From NCBI GenBank assembly GCA_036381125.1, contig DASVDK010000325.1:1-31793 (forward strand): a stretch of DNA of 31,793 bases, read 5' to 3'. The notes under the pieces were generated by a model. The model saw only the letters and a list, made by a program, of their open reading frames with translations. It was not told the origin of the DNA and did no database searches. This document shows positions 1-10,210 of the stretch, piece by piece. The stretch is from DASVDK01 sp036381125 [NCBI: Thermodesulfobacteriota bacterium]. Lineage in GTDB: Bacteria > DASVDK01. The translations under genes were made by a program, and so were the position numbers. Each line of letters opens with the position of its first letter. The first letter of the stretch is position 1.

Positions 1-669
1 CCCAGCGGGCCGCCACGCCGCCCGCGCGGCCGCCCGGTCGCCCGCCCGCCACGCGGCCCACGCCGGCGTGCCGTGGACGACCAGAAGCGCGAGCGCGAGG
101 TGGAGGCCGAAGGAGTACTTCGTCCACCAAGCCATGACGAAGAGCGCGGCCGCGGCGCGCAGCCGTCGGCCCTCGGCGGTCGACCCGTCGGGCTGCCAGT
201 AGACGAGCGTAAACGCGAGCGTGAGGGCGACGCCGAACGCCTCGTGCATCGGAGTCGCGGCGAATACCTGCAGGACCGGCGCGCCGGCGACGAGGAGGCC
301 GACGGCGGCGCCGGCCCAGATCGAGCCGAGTCGGGCCCCGAGCAGGACCGAGAGGCCGACGGCCACGCCGAAGACGCACACGGTCAGCGCGGTCAGGTGC
401 CAGGGCGTCGGCGCCGTCAGCGCGAACCAGGCGGCCGAGACAAGCGAGTGGCCGGGCGGGTAGAAGGTCAGGCCGCGAAGATCCCGGAGGAGCTGCCCGA
501 GGTCGAAGCCGACGAGATCGTAGTAGAGGTCCTGGGCGTGCTTGAAGTACCGCGCCTCGTCCCAGGCGAGGAGGATCGGATCCTGCGGCGAGGTGCGGGC
601 GAGCCAGATCGCGACGAGTCCGGCCAGGACCGCCGCGCCGACCAGGCCGGCGTGCCACGTGCGTCGCAT
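1..669 (-). CDS. GT39/ArnT-like membrane glycosyltransferase (5' part only)
   Basis: Reading leftward from an ATG at 667-669, the frame is open to the window edge, giving the first 223 residues of a larger protein. Residues 7-24 form a hydrophobic first helix. It is followed by a loop with Asp37-Glu38 and an aromatic residue at Tyr41, the position of the catalytic acidic motif in the first periplasmic loop of GT-C enzymes such as ArnT, PMT and other PMT_2 proteins. Several Ala/Leu/Val-rich helices follow, and a Tyr-Pro-Pro-Gly-His segment near residue 65 is also typical. Such proteins transfer a sugar from a polyprenyl-phosphate donor to lipid or protein on the outer face of the inner membrane; the substrate cannot be told here. 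A GGGGG-type ribosome site lies just upstream of the ATG. It is 3' of the XRE gene and may have its own promoter. I am confident of the coding call and fairly confident of the fold. Confidence 0.8.
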   Translation of the reverse strand, partial: MRRTWHAGLVGAAVLAGLVAIWLARTSPQDPILLAWDEARYFKHAQDLYYDLVGFDLGQLLRDLRGLTFYPPGHSLVSAAWFALTAPTPWHLTALTVCVFGVAVGLSVLLGARLGSIWAGAAVGLLVAGAPVLQVFAATPMHEAFGVALTLAFTLVYWQPDGSTAEGRRLRAAAALFVMAWWTKYSFGLHLALALLVVHGTPAWAAWRAGDRAAARAAWRPAG

Positions 670-713
670 GGTGCCCCCTGTCCCGTGCGGGCCAGTCTCC
701 CGGGGCCGCCGCT

Positions 714-742
714 AGGCTAGCGTCCGGGTGCTCTGGTGGCAA
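714..742 (-). promoter_or_regulatory. Candidate promoter of the glycosyltransferase gene
   Basis: On the minus strand TTGCCA (737-742) is followed after 17 bases by TAGCCT (714-719). This would start RNA near 707 and leave a leader of about 38 nt containing a purine-rich ribosome site. The boxes match the consensus only partly, so this is a guess from pattern and spacing. Confidence 0.33.
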
Positions 743-745
743 GCG

Positions 746-769
746 CCGGCCAGCTCCTGGAGCGGCCGG
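746..769 (-). terminator. Inverted repeat just after the XRE stop codon
   Basis: Arms CCGGCC/GGCCGG and GCTCC/GGAGC form an imperfect, compact inverted repeat two bases beyond the XRE stop. There is no U-tract on either strand, so it may only slow polymerase or stabilise the RNA end. It lies directly upstream of the candidate glycosyltransferase promoter. Confidence 0.28.
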
Positions 770-771
770 CC

Positions 772-999
772 TTACTTGTCCTCTTCGAAGAAGGCCGCGG
801 GCGAGACCTTGAGCGCGTCGGCGATCCGCCAGAGATTCAACACAGACGCGTTGCGCCGGCCGGTCTCGACGGCGCTCATGTACGTCCGGTGCAGGCCGGC
901 GCGCTCGGACAACTTCTCCTGCGAGAGCCCGGCTGCCTCGCGCAGGACCCGAATGCGGCGGCCGACACGGACGAGACGGGGATCAGGGCGGCGGGGCAC
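772..999 (-). CDS. XRE/Cro-C1 family regulator resembling R-M controller proteins
   Basis: This 75-residue protein is one helix-turn-helix domain. The Leu-Ser-Gln-Glu-Lys-Leu segment at 25-30 starts the helix-turn-helix, the recognition helix is about 36-46 (Leu-His-Arg-Thr-Tyr), and Glu45-x-Gly-x-Arg-Asn50 is followed by a Leu-x-x-Ile-Ala-x-Ala-Leu helix and Phe-Phe near the end. That string is characteristic of small XRE regulators, and the HRTY plus RN pattern is especially close to restriction-modification C proteins (established family knowledge; resemblance judged by eye). The start is GTG at 997-999. No Shine-Dalgarno precedes it; the perfect palindrome at 1000-1019 directly abuts it, with a TATATA box 7 nt away, so the message is probably leaderless and the protein probably represses or activates itself. 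No restriction or methylase gene is visible nearby. Its targets could include the flanking recombinase or glycosyltransferase genes. Confidence 0.85.
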   Translation of the reverse strand: MPRRPDPRLVRVGRRIRVLREAAGLSQEKLSERAGLHRTYMSAVETGRRNASVLNLWRIADALKVSPAAFFEEDK

Positions 1000-1019
1000 G
1001 GCCGCCTATATAGGCGGCC
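1000..1019 (-). promoter_or_regulatory. Perfect 20-bp palindrome with embedded -10 box (probable XRE operator)
   Basis: The sequence is GGCCGCC-TATATA-GGCGGCC, a perfect palindrome whose centre is a -10-like TATATA. It ends on the base before the XRE GTG. A weak -35-like TAGACG lies 18 bases upstream of TATATA. An operator that covers the -10 box of the gene next to it is the usual arrangement for self-regulation. The 45 bases before it also contain two copies each of GGAAGCGG and GTAGAC. Confidence 0.62.
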
Positions 1020-1062
1020 TGCCGCTTCCCCGTCTACAGCATCGGTGTCTACCGCTTCCGCG

Positions 1063-2115
1063 TCACATTCGGCGCACGGCGCGACCGCGCGACGCCCGGT
1101 GCCCGCCCCGGCGGCCGCGTCGGGCCCGCGGGTGAGCGGCCACGTAGACCTTCCGCAGGTGGAGCGGGCTCACGTGCGTATAGATCTCGGTCGTCGCGAG
1201 GCTCGAGTGCCCGAGCAGCTCCTGGATCGACCGGAGATCGGCCCCGCGTTCGAGCAGGTGCGTCGCGAACGCGTGACGCAGGAGGTGCGGGTGCACCCGC
1301 CGGGCGAGCGCGACGGCCCGGATCCGGCGGTGCAGCGCCTGGCGGACGCCCGCCGTGGTGATCGCGTGCCCGGGGCGCCCGAGGAACACGGCCACCTCGT
1401 CCTCGGGGCGGGCCGTCCCGCGCGCCATGGCCCGGCTCAAGAGCCGGCGACGGGCTGGCCAGTAGGCGCGCAGCGCCGCACAGGCCGCCTCGCCGATCGG
1501 GACCACGCGCTCCCGCCGGCCCTTGCCGAGGACCCGCACGGCCCCACCGTCGAGGTCGACGTCCGCGAGCCGGAGGCCGCAGCACTCCGCGTTCCGGATC
1601 CCGGTCGCGTAGAGCAGCTCGAAGAGGGCACGGTCGCGCGCGCCGAGCGGCGTCGCGGGGAAGGGCGCGTCGAGGATCGCCCGGACGTCCGCGAGCGAGA
1701 GCGTCACCGGCAGGCGACGCCGCACCCGACGGGGCAGCTCGAGGTCGGCGGCGGGGTTCGCCGTGATGGCCCCCTCGCGCCGCGCGAAGTCGAAGAACCG
1801 GCGCACCGCCACGACGCGCCGGTGGCGCGTGTTGGGGCCGGTCCGTGGGTACTGGTCGGCGAGCCACCCGCGCAGGTCGTCGAGTGTGATCTCCCCGATC
1901 GTCGGCGGCCGGCCGCCACGCCGCGCGGTCAGGAAGGCGAGCAGGAGCTGGAGATCCCCGCCGTAGCCGCGCAACGTCTCCTTCGAGGCATCGCACTCGA
2001 CGGCCAAGTGACGGAGCCACTGGAGGCCCACGGTCGCCGCGAGCGGCGTGCCGCCGTCGACGGCGGGCGCATACACGGGGCGCGCAGGGACAGGTATCAC
2101 AGGATCGCTGACCAT
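1063..2115 (-). CDS. XerC/XerD-type tyrosine recombinase
   Basis: This 350-residue protein carries all six active-site residues of the tyrosine recombinases: Arg174 (in TGIRNAE), Lys198 (GKGRRE), His277 and Arg280 (HPHLLRH), His303 (LGHSS) and Tyr312 (IYTH). An N-terminal SAM-like core-binding domain spans about residues 25-115. These enzymes cut and rejoin DNA between two sites, as in chromosome dimer resolution (XerCD) or integration and excision of mobile elements. I chose the ATG at 2115 because GGAGGG lies 6 bases upstream; an open frame continues to 2223 but lacks such a site. It is about 50 residues longer than XerC/XerD, with a longer N-terminus and a basic Arg/Gly-rich tail (328-350). 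It could be a housekeeping Xer protein or an integron/phage-like recombinase; no att site or second recombinase gene is visible. The XRE gene follows after 63 bases. Confidence 0.88.
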   Translation of the reverse strand: MVSDPVIPVPARPVYAPAVDGGTPLAATVGLQWLRHLAVECDASKETLRGYGGDLQLLLAFLTARRGGRPPTIGEITLDDLRGWLADQYPRTGPNTRHRRVVAVRRFFDFARREGAITANPAADLELPRRVRRRLPVTLSLADVRAILDAPFPATPLGARDRALFELLYATGIRNAECCGLRLADVDLDGGAVRVLGKGRRERVVPIGEAACAALRAYWPARRRLLSRAMARGTARPEDEVAVFLGRPGHAITTAGVRQALHRRIRAVALARRVHPHLLRHAFATHLLERGADLRSIQELLGHSSLATTEIYTHVSPLHLRKVYVAAHPRARRGRRGGHRASRGRAVRRM

Positions 2116-2446
2116 GGAGAACCCTCCGGATCTGAGCATCACGGACGCCCGGCCGCGAGCGTCCGGACAGCGAGGGCGTCCCTGTAGTCGATCGGCCGGC
2201 CCCGAAACGGTGAGCCATCCCACGTTTGACTCGTCAACTGGCGGCGGGCCACCGCCGGCTTGAACACGCGTCGCCTCGCCCCCCGCCAGGCCCAGGTCGG
2301 GATCCCGCGCGCGTTGAGGCCGGCCGGCACGAGCAGCAGATAACCTCGCCTACCTGATGGTCACGCGCCACCAGTAGCCCCCGCGGCGCGGCCCGGCGCC
2401 GCCGGGCGCGCCCAGTCGAGGACGCCGCACGCGCGGCCGGCCGGCC
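2116..2446. other. 331-base stretch with no convincing gene
   Basis: The stretch lies between the recombinase start and the receiver gene stop. The only sizeable minus-strand frame runs 2330 to 2139 (GTG start, 63 codons) and stops 23 bases before the recombinase ATG. It starts with a Leu-Asn-x-Arg-Gly-Ile-Pro-Thr motif reminiscent of the hinge after the catalytic domain of large serine recombinases, but codon quality falls off in its second half and nothing else fits. It may be a small leader gene, a decayed gene, or only the recombinase leader region. No terminator with a U-tract is seen. Confidence 0.4.
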
Positions 2447-2815
2447 TCACGGCTGGCCGATCTGCGCGCGGACCTGGGCGAGGACGGCGTCGGGATCGAA
2501 CGGCTTGGCGAGGAACGCGGTGCATCCGGCCGCAAGCACCGCCTGGCGGGTGGCGGCGTCGCCGCGGGCCGAGACGACGAAGACCGGCAGGGAGGGCCAG
2601 CGGCGCCGGATCACCGGGCAGAGGCTGAGGCCGTCGCCGTCGGGAAGGACGAGGTCGAGCAGGACCAGCGCGGGCGGCGGGCCCTGGGCGAGCGCCTGGT
2701 GCGCTTCCGCCAGCGTGAACGCGACCTGCACCGCGTACCCCTCAGGTTCGAGCAGGAACCTGAATAGCTGTGCGCAGTCGACTTCGTCCTCCACGACCAG
2801 GATGCGCTTCGGCAT
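2447..2815 (-). CDS. Stand-alone response-regulator receiver protein (CheY-like)
   Basis: The 122 residues are a single receiver domain with no output domain. Glu9, Asp10 and Glu11 fit the acidic metal-binding cluster, Asp54 (in VLLDLVLPDGDG) is the phosphate acceptor, Ser82 replaces the switch Thr/Ser, and Lys104 followed by Pro105 is the conserved lysine. Such proteins pass a phosphate signal from a histidine kinase to a partner by protein contact. No kinase or chemotaxis gene lies in the window, so the partner is unknown. The start is ATG at 2815 with a GAGG about 8 bases upstream. It is separated by about 170 bases from the next gene upstream and is probably its own unit. Confidence 0.88.
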   Translation of the reverse strand: MPKRILVVEDEVDCAQLFRFLLEPEGYAVQVAFTLAEAHQALAQGPPPALVLLDLVLPDGDGLSLCPVIRRRWPSLPVFVVSARGDAATRQAVLAAGCTAFLAKPFDPDAVLAQVRAQIGQP

Positions 2816-2989
2816 CTCGCGCGCCTCGCAGTCGCGTCCCGGCCGCGACCGTCACCCCGCGCGCCGCAACGCGGCGCACAGGCGCGCGCCGGATCGGCGC
2901 GCGAACGCAACGAAGATCACTCTACAGGTCGCCGGAGGAGGCCGTCAACGGACGGCCCCGTCACCTCGCTGCCGGACCGAGCGGCGCGG

Positions 2990-3922
2990 TCACGTTGCGC
3001 TGGGAGCGCCCACCCGGCGGGCGAGGAAGGCCGCGAGCTCGGCGGCGAGGGCGCGCGGGTTGTCGCCCTGCACCGTGTGCCCGGCGCCCTCGATGCGGAT
3101 CCACTCGCCCCTCGGCAGCCGCGCCGCGAGCCGCTCCGCGTCCTCGTCCAGGAATACGTCGCTCTGCGCGCCCCGCACGACGAGCGTGGGACAGGTGACC
3201 TTCGGCACCGCGGCCCAGAGCGCCGCCTGCCGGCGAGCCATCTCCTCGGGGTCGTGCCGCCCTCGGTGCCGCCGATCGTTCTTCCAGACCCACTTGCCGT
3301 TCGGCTGCTGCCGGAGGTTGTGCAGGAGGCTGCGACGCAGCAGCTTCGGGTCCCGCCGCGGGTTGAAGGCGAGGGCCTGCTCGACCGCGTGCTCGACGGA
3401 GTCGAACTCCGGCACCGCCATCGTGAACTGCCGGATGCGGCGCGCCCCCTCGATCCGCACCTCGGGCCCGACGTCGACGAGGACGAGGGCCGCAAGGCGG
3501 CCGGCGGCCTCTCCGGCATACGCGAGGCCGTTCGCTCCGCCCATCGACATGCCCACGAGGACGAGGCCCTCGAGGCCCAGGTGGTCCACGAAGGCGGCGA
3601 TGTCCTGCCGGTGCGCCTCGAGCGAGTAGTCCATCGTCGGCGACCACTCGCTGTCGCCGTGACCGCGCTGGTCGAGGGCGAGGCAGTGGTAGTCCTCCCG
3701 GAGGGCCAGGCACACGAGGTCCCAGGTATGGGCCGTGAGCCCGCCCCCGTGCAGGAAGAGGATCGGCCGCTTGCCGGCGCTCCCCCAGTCGAGGTAATGG
3801 AACCGCATCCCCCGCAGGACGACGTCGTGCTCCTCGGGCACGGCGAGCCGCGCGACCGGCACGCCGGCCACCTCGACGGCGGTGCGGAGGTGATCGAGGT
3901 AGTCATCTGGAGAGAGCGCCAC
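2990..3922 (-). CDS. Alpha/beta-fold hydrolase
   Basis: This 310-residue cytoplasmic-type protein is of the hydrolase/acyltransferase (Abhydrolase_1) family. The oxyanion loop is the Phe-Leu-His-Gly-Gly-Gly motif at about 56-61, Ser126 lies in the nucleophile elbow GMSMGG, Asp255 follows the sixth strand (VVRGAQSD), and His282 lies in GAGHTV. A Asp-Gln-Arg-Gly-His-Gly motif at 84-89 is also typical. The lid region (about 160-225) is rich in Arg and Asn. These enzymes hydrolyse esters, epoxides, haloalkanes or C-C bonds; the substrate is not predictable. The start is GTG at 3922, preceded by GGAGG at a good distance. It lies 84 bases downstream of csaA on the same strand and may be co-transcribed with it. 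Confidence 0.85.
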   Translation of the reverse strand: MALSPDDYLDHLRTAVEVAGVPVARLAVPEEHDVVLRGMRFHYLDWGSAGKRPILFLHGGGLTAHTWDLVCLALREDYHCLALDQRGHGDSEWSPTMDYSLEAHRQDIAAFVDHLGLEGLVLVGMSMGGANGLAYAGEAAGRLAALVLVDVGPEVRIEGARRIRQFTMAVPEFDSVEHAVEQALAFNPRRDPKLLRRSLLHNLRQQPNGKWVWKNDRRHRGRHDPEEMARRQAALWAAVPKVTCPTLVVRGAQSDVFLDEDAERLAARLPRGEWIRIEGAGHTVQGDNPRALAAELAAFLARRVGAPSAT

Positions 3923-4006
3923 GGCACCTCCTTCTTCGGGCGTCTTCGGGTCGTCGGCGACGCGGCGGGCACGGGCGCCGCCCGGCTCGCCGCACGCCGG
4001 AGGGGA

Positions 4007-4360
4007 TCACGCGATCGGGTCGCCCGGCGCCGCCACCGGCGGGTCGGGGCGGAGCAGGTGCACCACCCCCTCGGCGGTCACCGCGCCGAGGACGAGCACC
4101 TCGGACGGGAACCCGGCGATCCGGCGCACGGGGAAGTTCACCACCGCCACCACCTGGCGCCCGATGAGGCTCTCGGGCGTGTAGAGGTGCGTGATCTGCG
4201 CACTCGAACGCTTCACGCCGAGCGGGCCGAAGTCGATGGTCAGCTTGATGGCCGGCTTGCGAGCCTCCGGGAAGGGCTCGGCGTGGGTGACGACGCCCAC
4301 CCGAATGTCGACGGCGAAGAACTGGTCGGGAGTCACCTGGGGCTTCGACGTGCCGCTCAC
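4007..4360 (-). CDS. csaA: CsaA-like tRNA-binding-domain protein
   Basis: The 117-residue protein is a stand-alone OB-fold tRNA-binding domain. Family hallmarks are Phe-x-x-Val-Asp-Ile-Arg-Val-Gly near residues 15-22, a Pro-Glu-Ala-Arg-Lys-Pro segment, Ile-Asp-Phe-Gly, Ser-Ser-Ala-Gln-Ile-Thr and Val-Asn-Phe-Pro, all in the order and spacing of CsaA. In Bacillus CsaA is reported to act as a secretion-related chaperone; tRNA binding is inferred from the fold. The start is a GTG at 4360 whose last two bases lie inside the stop codon of tag (GTGA overlap), so translation is probably coupled to tag. Confidence 0.9.
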   Translation of the reverse strand: MSGTSKPQVTPDQFFAVDIRVGVVTHAEPFPEARKPAIKLTIDFGPLGVKRSSAQITHLYTPESLIGRQVVAVVNFPVRRIAGFPSEVLVLGAVTAEGVVHLLRPDPPVAAPGDPIA

Positions 4361-4935
4361 GATCGACCTCGCGCGGGGTAGCGGAAGCAGCCGACGAGGT
4401 GGTCGTTCACCATCCCCGTGGCCTGCATGAAGGCGTAGCAGATGGTCGTGCCGACGAAGGCGAAGCCGCGCTTCGCCAGGTCCTTGCTCATGGCGTCGGA
4501 CTCCGGCGTGCGCGACGGCACCTCGCGCAGTGTCCGCCAGCCGTTCACCCGGGGGCTGCCGCCCACGAAGCGCCAGATGTAGGCGTCGAAGCTGCCGAAC
4601 GCGTCCTGCACGGCGAGGAACGCCTTCGCGTTCCGTACGGCGGCCTCGACCTTGAGGCGGTTGCGCACGATCCCCGGGTCGGCCAGCAGCGCCCGGCGCT
4701 TGCGAGCGTCGTAGCGGGCCACCCTCGCCGGGTCGAAGCCGTCGAAGACCTCGCGGTAGCGGGCGCGCTTGCCGAGGATGGTCTCCCAGGAGAGGCCGGC
4801 CTGCGCCCCCTCGAGGATCAGGAACTCGAACAGCGTCCGGTCGTCGTGCACCGGCACGCCCCACTCCTCGTCGTGATAGGCGAGGTAGAGCGGGTTCGTG
4901 AGCTTCACCCAGCCGCAGCGCTCGCGGTCCGACAC
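4357..4935 (-). CDS. tag: DNA-3-methyladenine glycosylase I
   Basis: This 192-residue enzyme removes 3-methyladenine from alkylated DNA, starting base-excision repair. Its length is close to that of E. coli Tag (187). The zinc-snap residues are all present: Cys7, His21, His179 and Cys183, the last two in the His-x-x-x-Cys arrangement of the family. Glu42 in the [12 protein letters not shown] segment corresponds to the E. coli base-recognition glutamate. Conserved Tyr-His-Asp-x-Glu-Trp-Gly and [10 protein letters not shown] are also clear. The start is GTG at 4935 with GGAGA upstream. It overlaps csaA by 4 bases and is likely the first gene of a tag-csaA unit. Confidence 0.95.
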   Translation of the reverse strand: MSDRERCGWVKLTNPLYLAYHDEEWGVPVHDDRTLFEFLILEGAQAGLSWETILGKRARYREVFDGFDPARVARYDARKRRALLADPGIVRNRLKVEAAVRNAKAFLAVQDAFGSFDAYIWRFVGGSPRVNGWRTLREVPSRTPESDAMSKDLAKRGFAFVGTTICYAFMQATGMVNDHLVGCFRYPARGRS

Positions 4936-5090
4936 GTCGTCTCTCCTGAGCGATTGCGCCGGCACCCCGGCGTCGGCCTCGCGGCGCGGCCCGCGGCCGG
5001 GTGCCCATCGGCCCGAGGTTCGCAGGGCCGATGCATGCCGCCGGCCGGTGCGTTCCGGCTGGTCGCGCAACCGGCCGCTGCGGACAGGCC

Positions 5091-5384
5091 CTAGTCGGGC
5101 TCCCTCATGACCGCCGCCAGGCCGTCGAGGCAGACGGCGCAGACGACCAGCTCGGGGTCGCCGAGCCGCGCGCCGCGGCGCGGCGCGCCGGTCGGACGCC
5201 CGCACAGGGCGCAGGTACCCGGCACGGACGTCAGCGCCGAGCGGCCCCGATCGACGCAGTCGACGCAGAGGCGCGGTCCCGCGGCCGGGCCGGCCACCGC
5301 CTCCACCTGCTCCGGCAGGCGGCCGCAGCCGACGCACCCGCGGGGATCGTCCGGGTAGACGTCGGGGTAATTGCCGTCGGCCAT
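5091..5384 (-). CDS. Small protein with two four-cysteine zinc ribbons
   Basis: From the ATG at 5384 the product is 97 residues. It has four Cys-x-x-Cys pairs: 17/20 and 40/43, then 58/61 and 82/85. The spacings CX2C-X19-CX2C and CX2C-X20-CX2C are nearly equal, so it looks like two zinc-ribbon modules in tandem, perhaps from duplication. I do not recognise a named family. It could bind nucleic acid or protein. The open frame continues upstream to 5465, but the extension is Arg-rich and lacks a ribosome site. A TACACT box lies only 6 bases before the chosen ATG, so the message may be leaderless. It lies 100 bases downstream of uvrA on the same strand and could also be read from that operon. 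Confidence 0.72.
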   Translation of the reverse strand: MADGNYPDVYPDDPRGCVGCGRLPEQVEAVAGPAAGPRLCVDCVDRGRSALTSVPGTCALCGRPTGAPRRGARLGDPELVVCAVCLDGLAAVMREPD

Positions 5385-5390
5385 CGCCCC

Positions 5391-5396
5391 AGTGTA
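5391..5396 (-). promoter_or_regulatory. Candidate -10 box of the zinc-ribbon gene
   Basis: TACACT on the minus strand ends 6 bases before the ATG at 5384. No good -35 box is visible. If real, transcription would begin at or next to the start codon. Confidence 0.3.
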
Positions 5397-5484
5397 CAGC
5401 CGTCCGTCGCCGCCGCGACGCCGCTCGCCGCGAAGGCTGCGCAGGCCCTGGGCCGACAGGCGCACCGCTGTCCGCGGCCGGTCC

Positions 5485-8406
<2,922 letters not shown>

Positions 8407-8409
8407 CCC

Positions 8410-9255
8410 TCAGCCCTCGTAGGTCTCGCCGGGGCCGGGGAACCGCCCGGCCTTGACGTCGGCGACGTACTCGGCCGCCGCGCGCCGGATCGCCCCGCCG
8501 ACGTCCGCGTAGCGCCGGACGAAGCGCGGCGCGCGCCCCTCGGGCACGAGGCCGATCAGGTCGTGCAGCACCAGGACCTGGCCGTCGCAGTGCGGGCCGG
8601 CGCCGATCCCGATCGTCGGGATGCCGACCGCCCGGGTCACCTCCGCTCCGAGCGACCCCGGCACCCCCTCCACGACGAGCGCGAACGCGCCGGCCGCCTC
8701 GACCGCACGCGCGTCGGCCACGATGGCCTCCCGGGCGGCCGCCTCGCGGCCCTGGACCCGGTAGCCGCCGAGCGCGTGGACCGCCTGCGGCGCCAGGCCG
8801 ACGTGGCCCATGACGGGGATGCCGGCCGCGACGATCGCCCGGATCTGGGGCGCCATGGCCTCGCCGCCCTCGAGCTTGACGGCGTCGGCTCCCGCCTCCT
8901 TGAGGAGCCGCCCGGCGTTCAGCACCGCCGCCTCGACGGAGGCCTGGTAGGAGAGGAAGGGGAGATCGGCGACGACGAGCGCCCGGCGGCGGCCGCGGCA
9001 GACCGCACGTGTATGGTAGACGATCTCGTCAAGGGTGACGGGGAGGGTCGACTCGAGCCCCGCGACCACCATCCCGACCGAGTCGCCGACGAGCAGGATC
9101 TCCACGCCGGCGTCGTCGAGCAGCCGCGCCGTCGGCGCGTCGTACGCCGTCAGCATGGCGAGCGGCTCCGCCCGACCCTTCGCCGCGCGCACTGCCGGAA
9201 CCGTGACCCGGCGCGCAGCCGGCGCCGCCGCCCCTGTCGACCGATCGGTACTCAC
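8410..9255 (-). CDS. panB: 3-methyl-2-oxobutanoate hydroxymethyltransferase
   Basis: The 281-residue enzyme converts 3-methyl-2-oxobutanoate and methylene-tetrahydrofolate to ketopantoate, the first committed step of pantothenate synthesis. The family motifs are in order: [10 protein letters not shown] near residue 35, GDSVGMV with the metal-binding Asp, the Asp-Leu-Pro-Phe-Leu-Ser-Tyr segment, VKLEGG, and GHVGLAPQ. Length matches the family (about 265-280). The start is GTG at 9255 with AGGAGG six bases upstream. The first 20 residues are an Ala-rich extension. It lies 49 bases after panC and 3 bases before uvrA. panE/ilvC (ketopantoate reduction) and panD are not seen nearby. Confidence 0.97.
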   Translation of the reverse strand: MSTDRSTGAAAPAARRVTVPAVRAAKGRAEPLAMLTAYDAPTARLLDDAGVEILLVGDSVGMVVAGLESTLPVTLDEIVYHTRAVCRGRRRALVVADLPFLSYQASVEAAVLNAGRLLKEAGADAVKLEGGEAMAPQIRAIVAAGIPVMGHVGLAPQAVHALGGYRVQGREAAAREAIVADARAVEAAGAFALVVEGVPGSLGAEVTRAVGIPTIGIGAGPHCDGQVLVLHDLIGLVPEGRAPRFVRRYADVGGAIRRAAAEYVADVKAGRFPGPGETYEG

Positions 9256-9304
9256 CGCCGTCCTCCTCTGGCGATCGGGCGTCCGGGACCGGGTCGCCGA
9301 CCGC

Positions 9305-10210
9305 TCACCGGTCGGCCGGCGGACGCCCGAGCAGCGTGTTGTCGATCAGGCGGACCTGGCCCACGTGGGCGGCGACCGCCACCAGCACCGGCCCCTCGAC
9401 CCGCTCGACGTCGACGAGCGTCTCCGGATCGCAGACGTGGCAGTACTCCAGGCGGATCGACGGGCCGCCGCCCGGCCGGGCCGGCGCCGCGTCGATCGCC
9501 CGGGTGACGGCCGACCAGAGCGCCCGGGCTCGCCGCTCGCCCGACGCGTGCAGGGCGCGCGCCGCCTCGAGGCCGCGCGGGATCGTGAGCGCCGCCACCC
9601 GGTCGGCCGGCGTGAGCCGCTCGTTGCGCGACGAGAGCGCGAGGCCGTCGGCGTCGCGCACCGTCGGGTGCGCCACGATCTCGATCGGCATGTGGAGGTC
9701 GGCCACCATGCGCCGCACGATCTGGAGCTGCTGGAAGTCCTTCTCGCCGAAGACCGCCACGTCCGGCTGCACGATGTTGAACAGGGCCGCGACGACCGTG
9801 CAGACGCCCCGGAAGTGTCCCGGCCGGAACGGCCCGCAGAGCCGGTCCGCGAGCGGGCCGGGCTGGACCCAGGTCTGGTGCCCCGCCGGGTAGATGGCGG
9901 CCGCCTCCGGGACGAACGCCACGTCGACGCCGACCGTCGCCGCCAGCTCGAGGTCCCGCTCGAGCGACCGGGGGTATTGCTGGAAGTCCTCCGCCCGGTT
10001 GAACTGCGTCGGGTTCACGAAGATCGACAGGACGAGCAGGTCGCCCCGGCTGCGCGCGGCGCGCAGGAGCGCCAGGTGCCCCTCGTGCAGCGAGCCCATG
10101 GTGGGCACGAAGGCCACGCGCCGGCCGGCGCGGCGCTCGGCGTTCGCCCTCGCCAGCATCTCGCGCGGGTCCGAGATCCGTGCGATCGTCCCGACCTTGA
10201 CGTCCGTCAT
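9305..10210 (-). CDS. panC: Pantothenate synthetase
   Basis: The 301-residue enzyme joins pantoate and beta-alanine using ATP. It has the HIGH-type nucleotide motif in PTMGSLHEGHLAL (about 36-48), the Val-Asn-Pro-Thr-Gln-Phe pantoate-site segment, Gly-Glu-Lys-Asp-Phe-Gln-Gln (KMSK-region counterpart upstream), and Leu-Ser-Ser-Arg-Asn, all expected in PanC. The length is slightly above the usual 280-285. The ATG at 10210 shares one base with the stop of the phosphohexomutase gene (TGATG), giving coupled translation. panB follows in the same run, so both pantothenate genes are expressed together, downstream of envelope genes. Confidence 0.97.
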   Translation of the reverse strand: MTDVKVGTIARISDPREMLARANAERRAGRRVAFVPTMGSLHEGHLALLRAARSRGDLLVLSIFVNPTQFNRAEDFQQYPRSLERDLELAATVGVDVAFVPEAAAIYPAGHQTWVQPGPLADRLCGPFRPGHFRGVCTVVAALFNIVQPDVAVFGEKDFQQLQIVRRMVADLHMPIEIVAHPTVRDADGLALSSRNERLTPADRVAALTIPRGLEAARALHASGERRARALWSAVTRAIDAAPARPGGGPSIRLEYCHVCDPETLVDVERVEGPVLVAVAAHVGQVRLIDNTLLGRPPADR

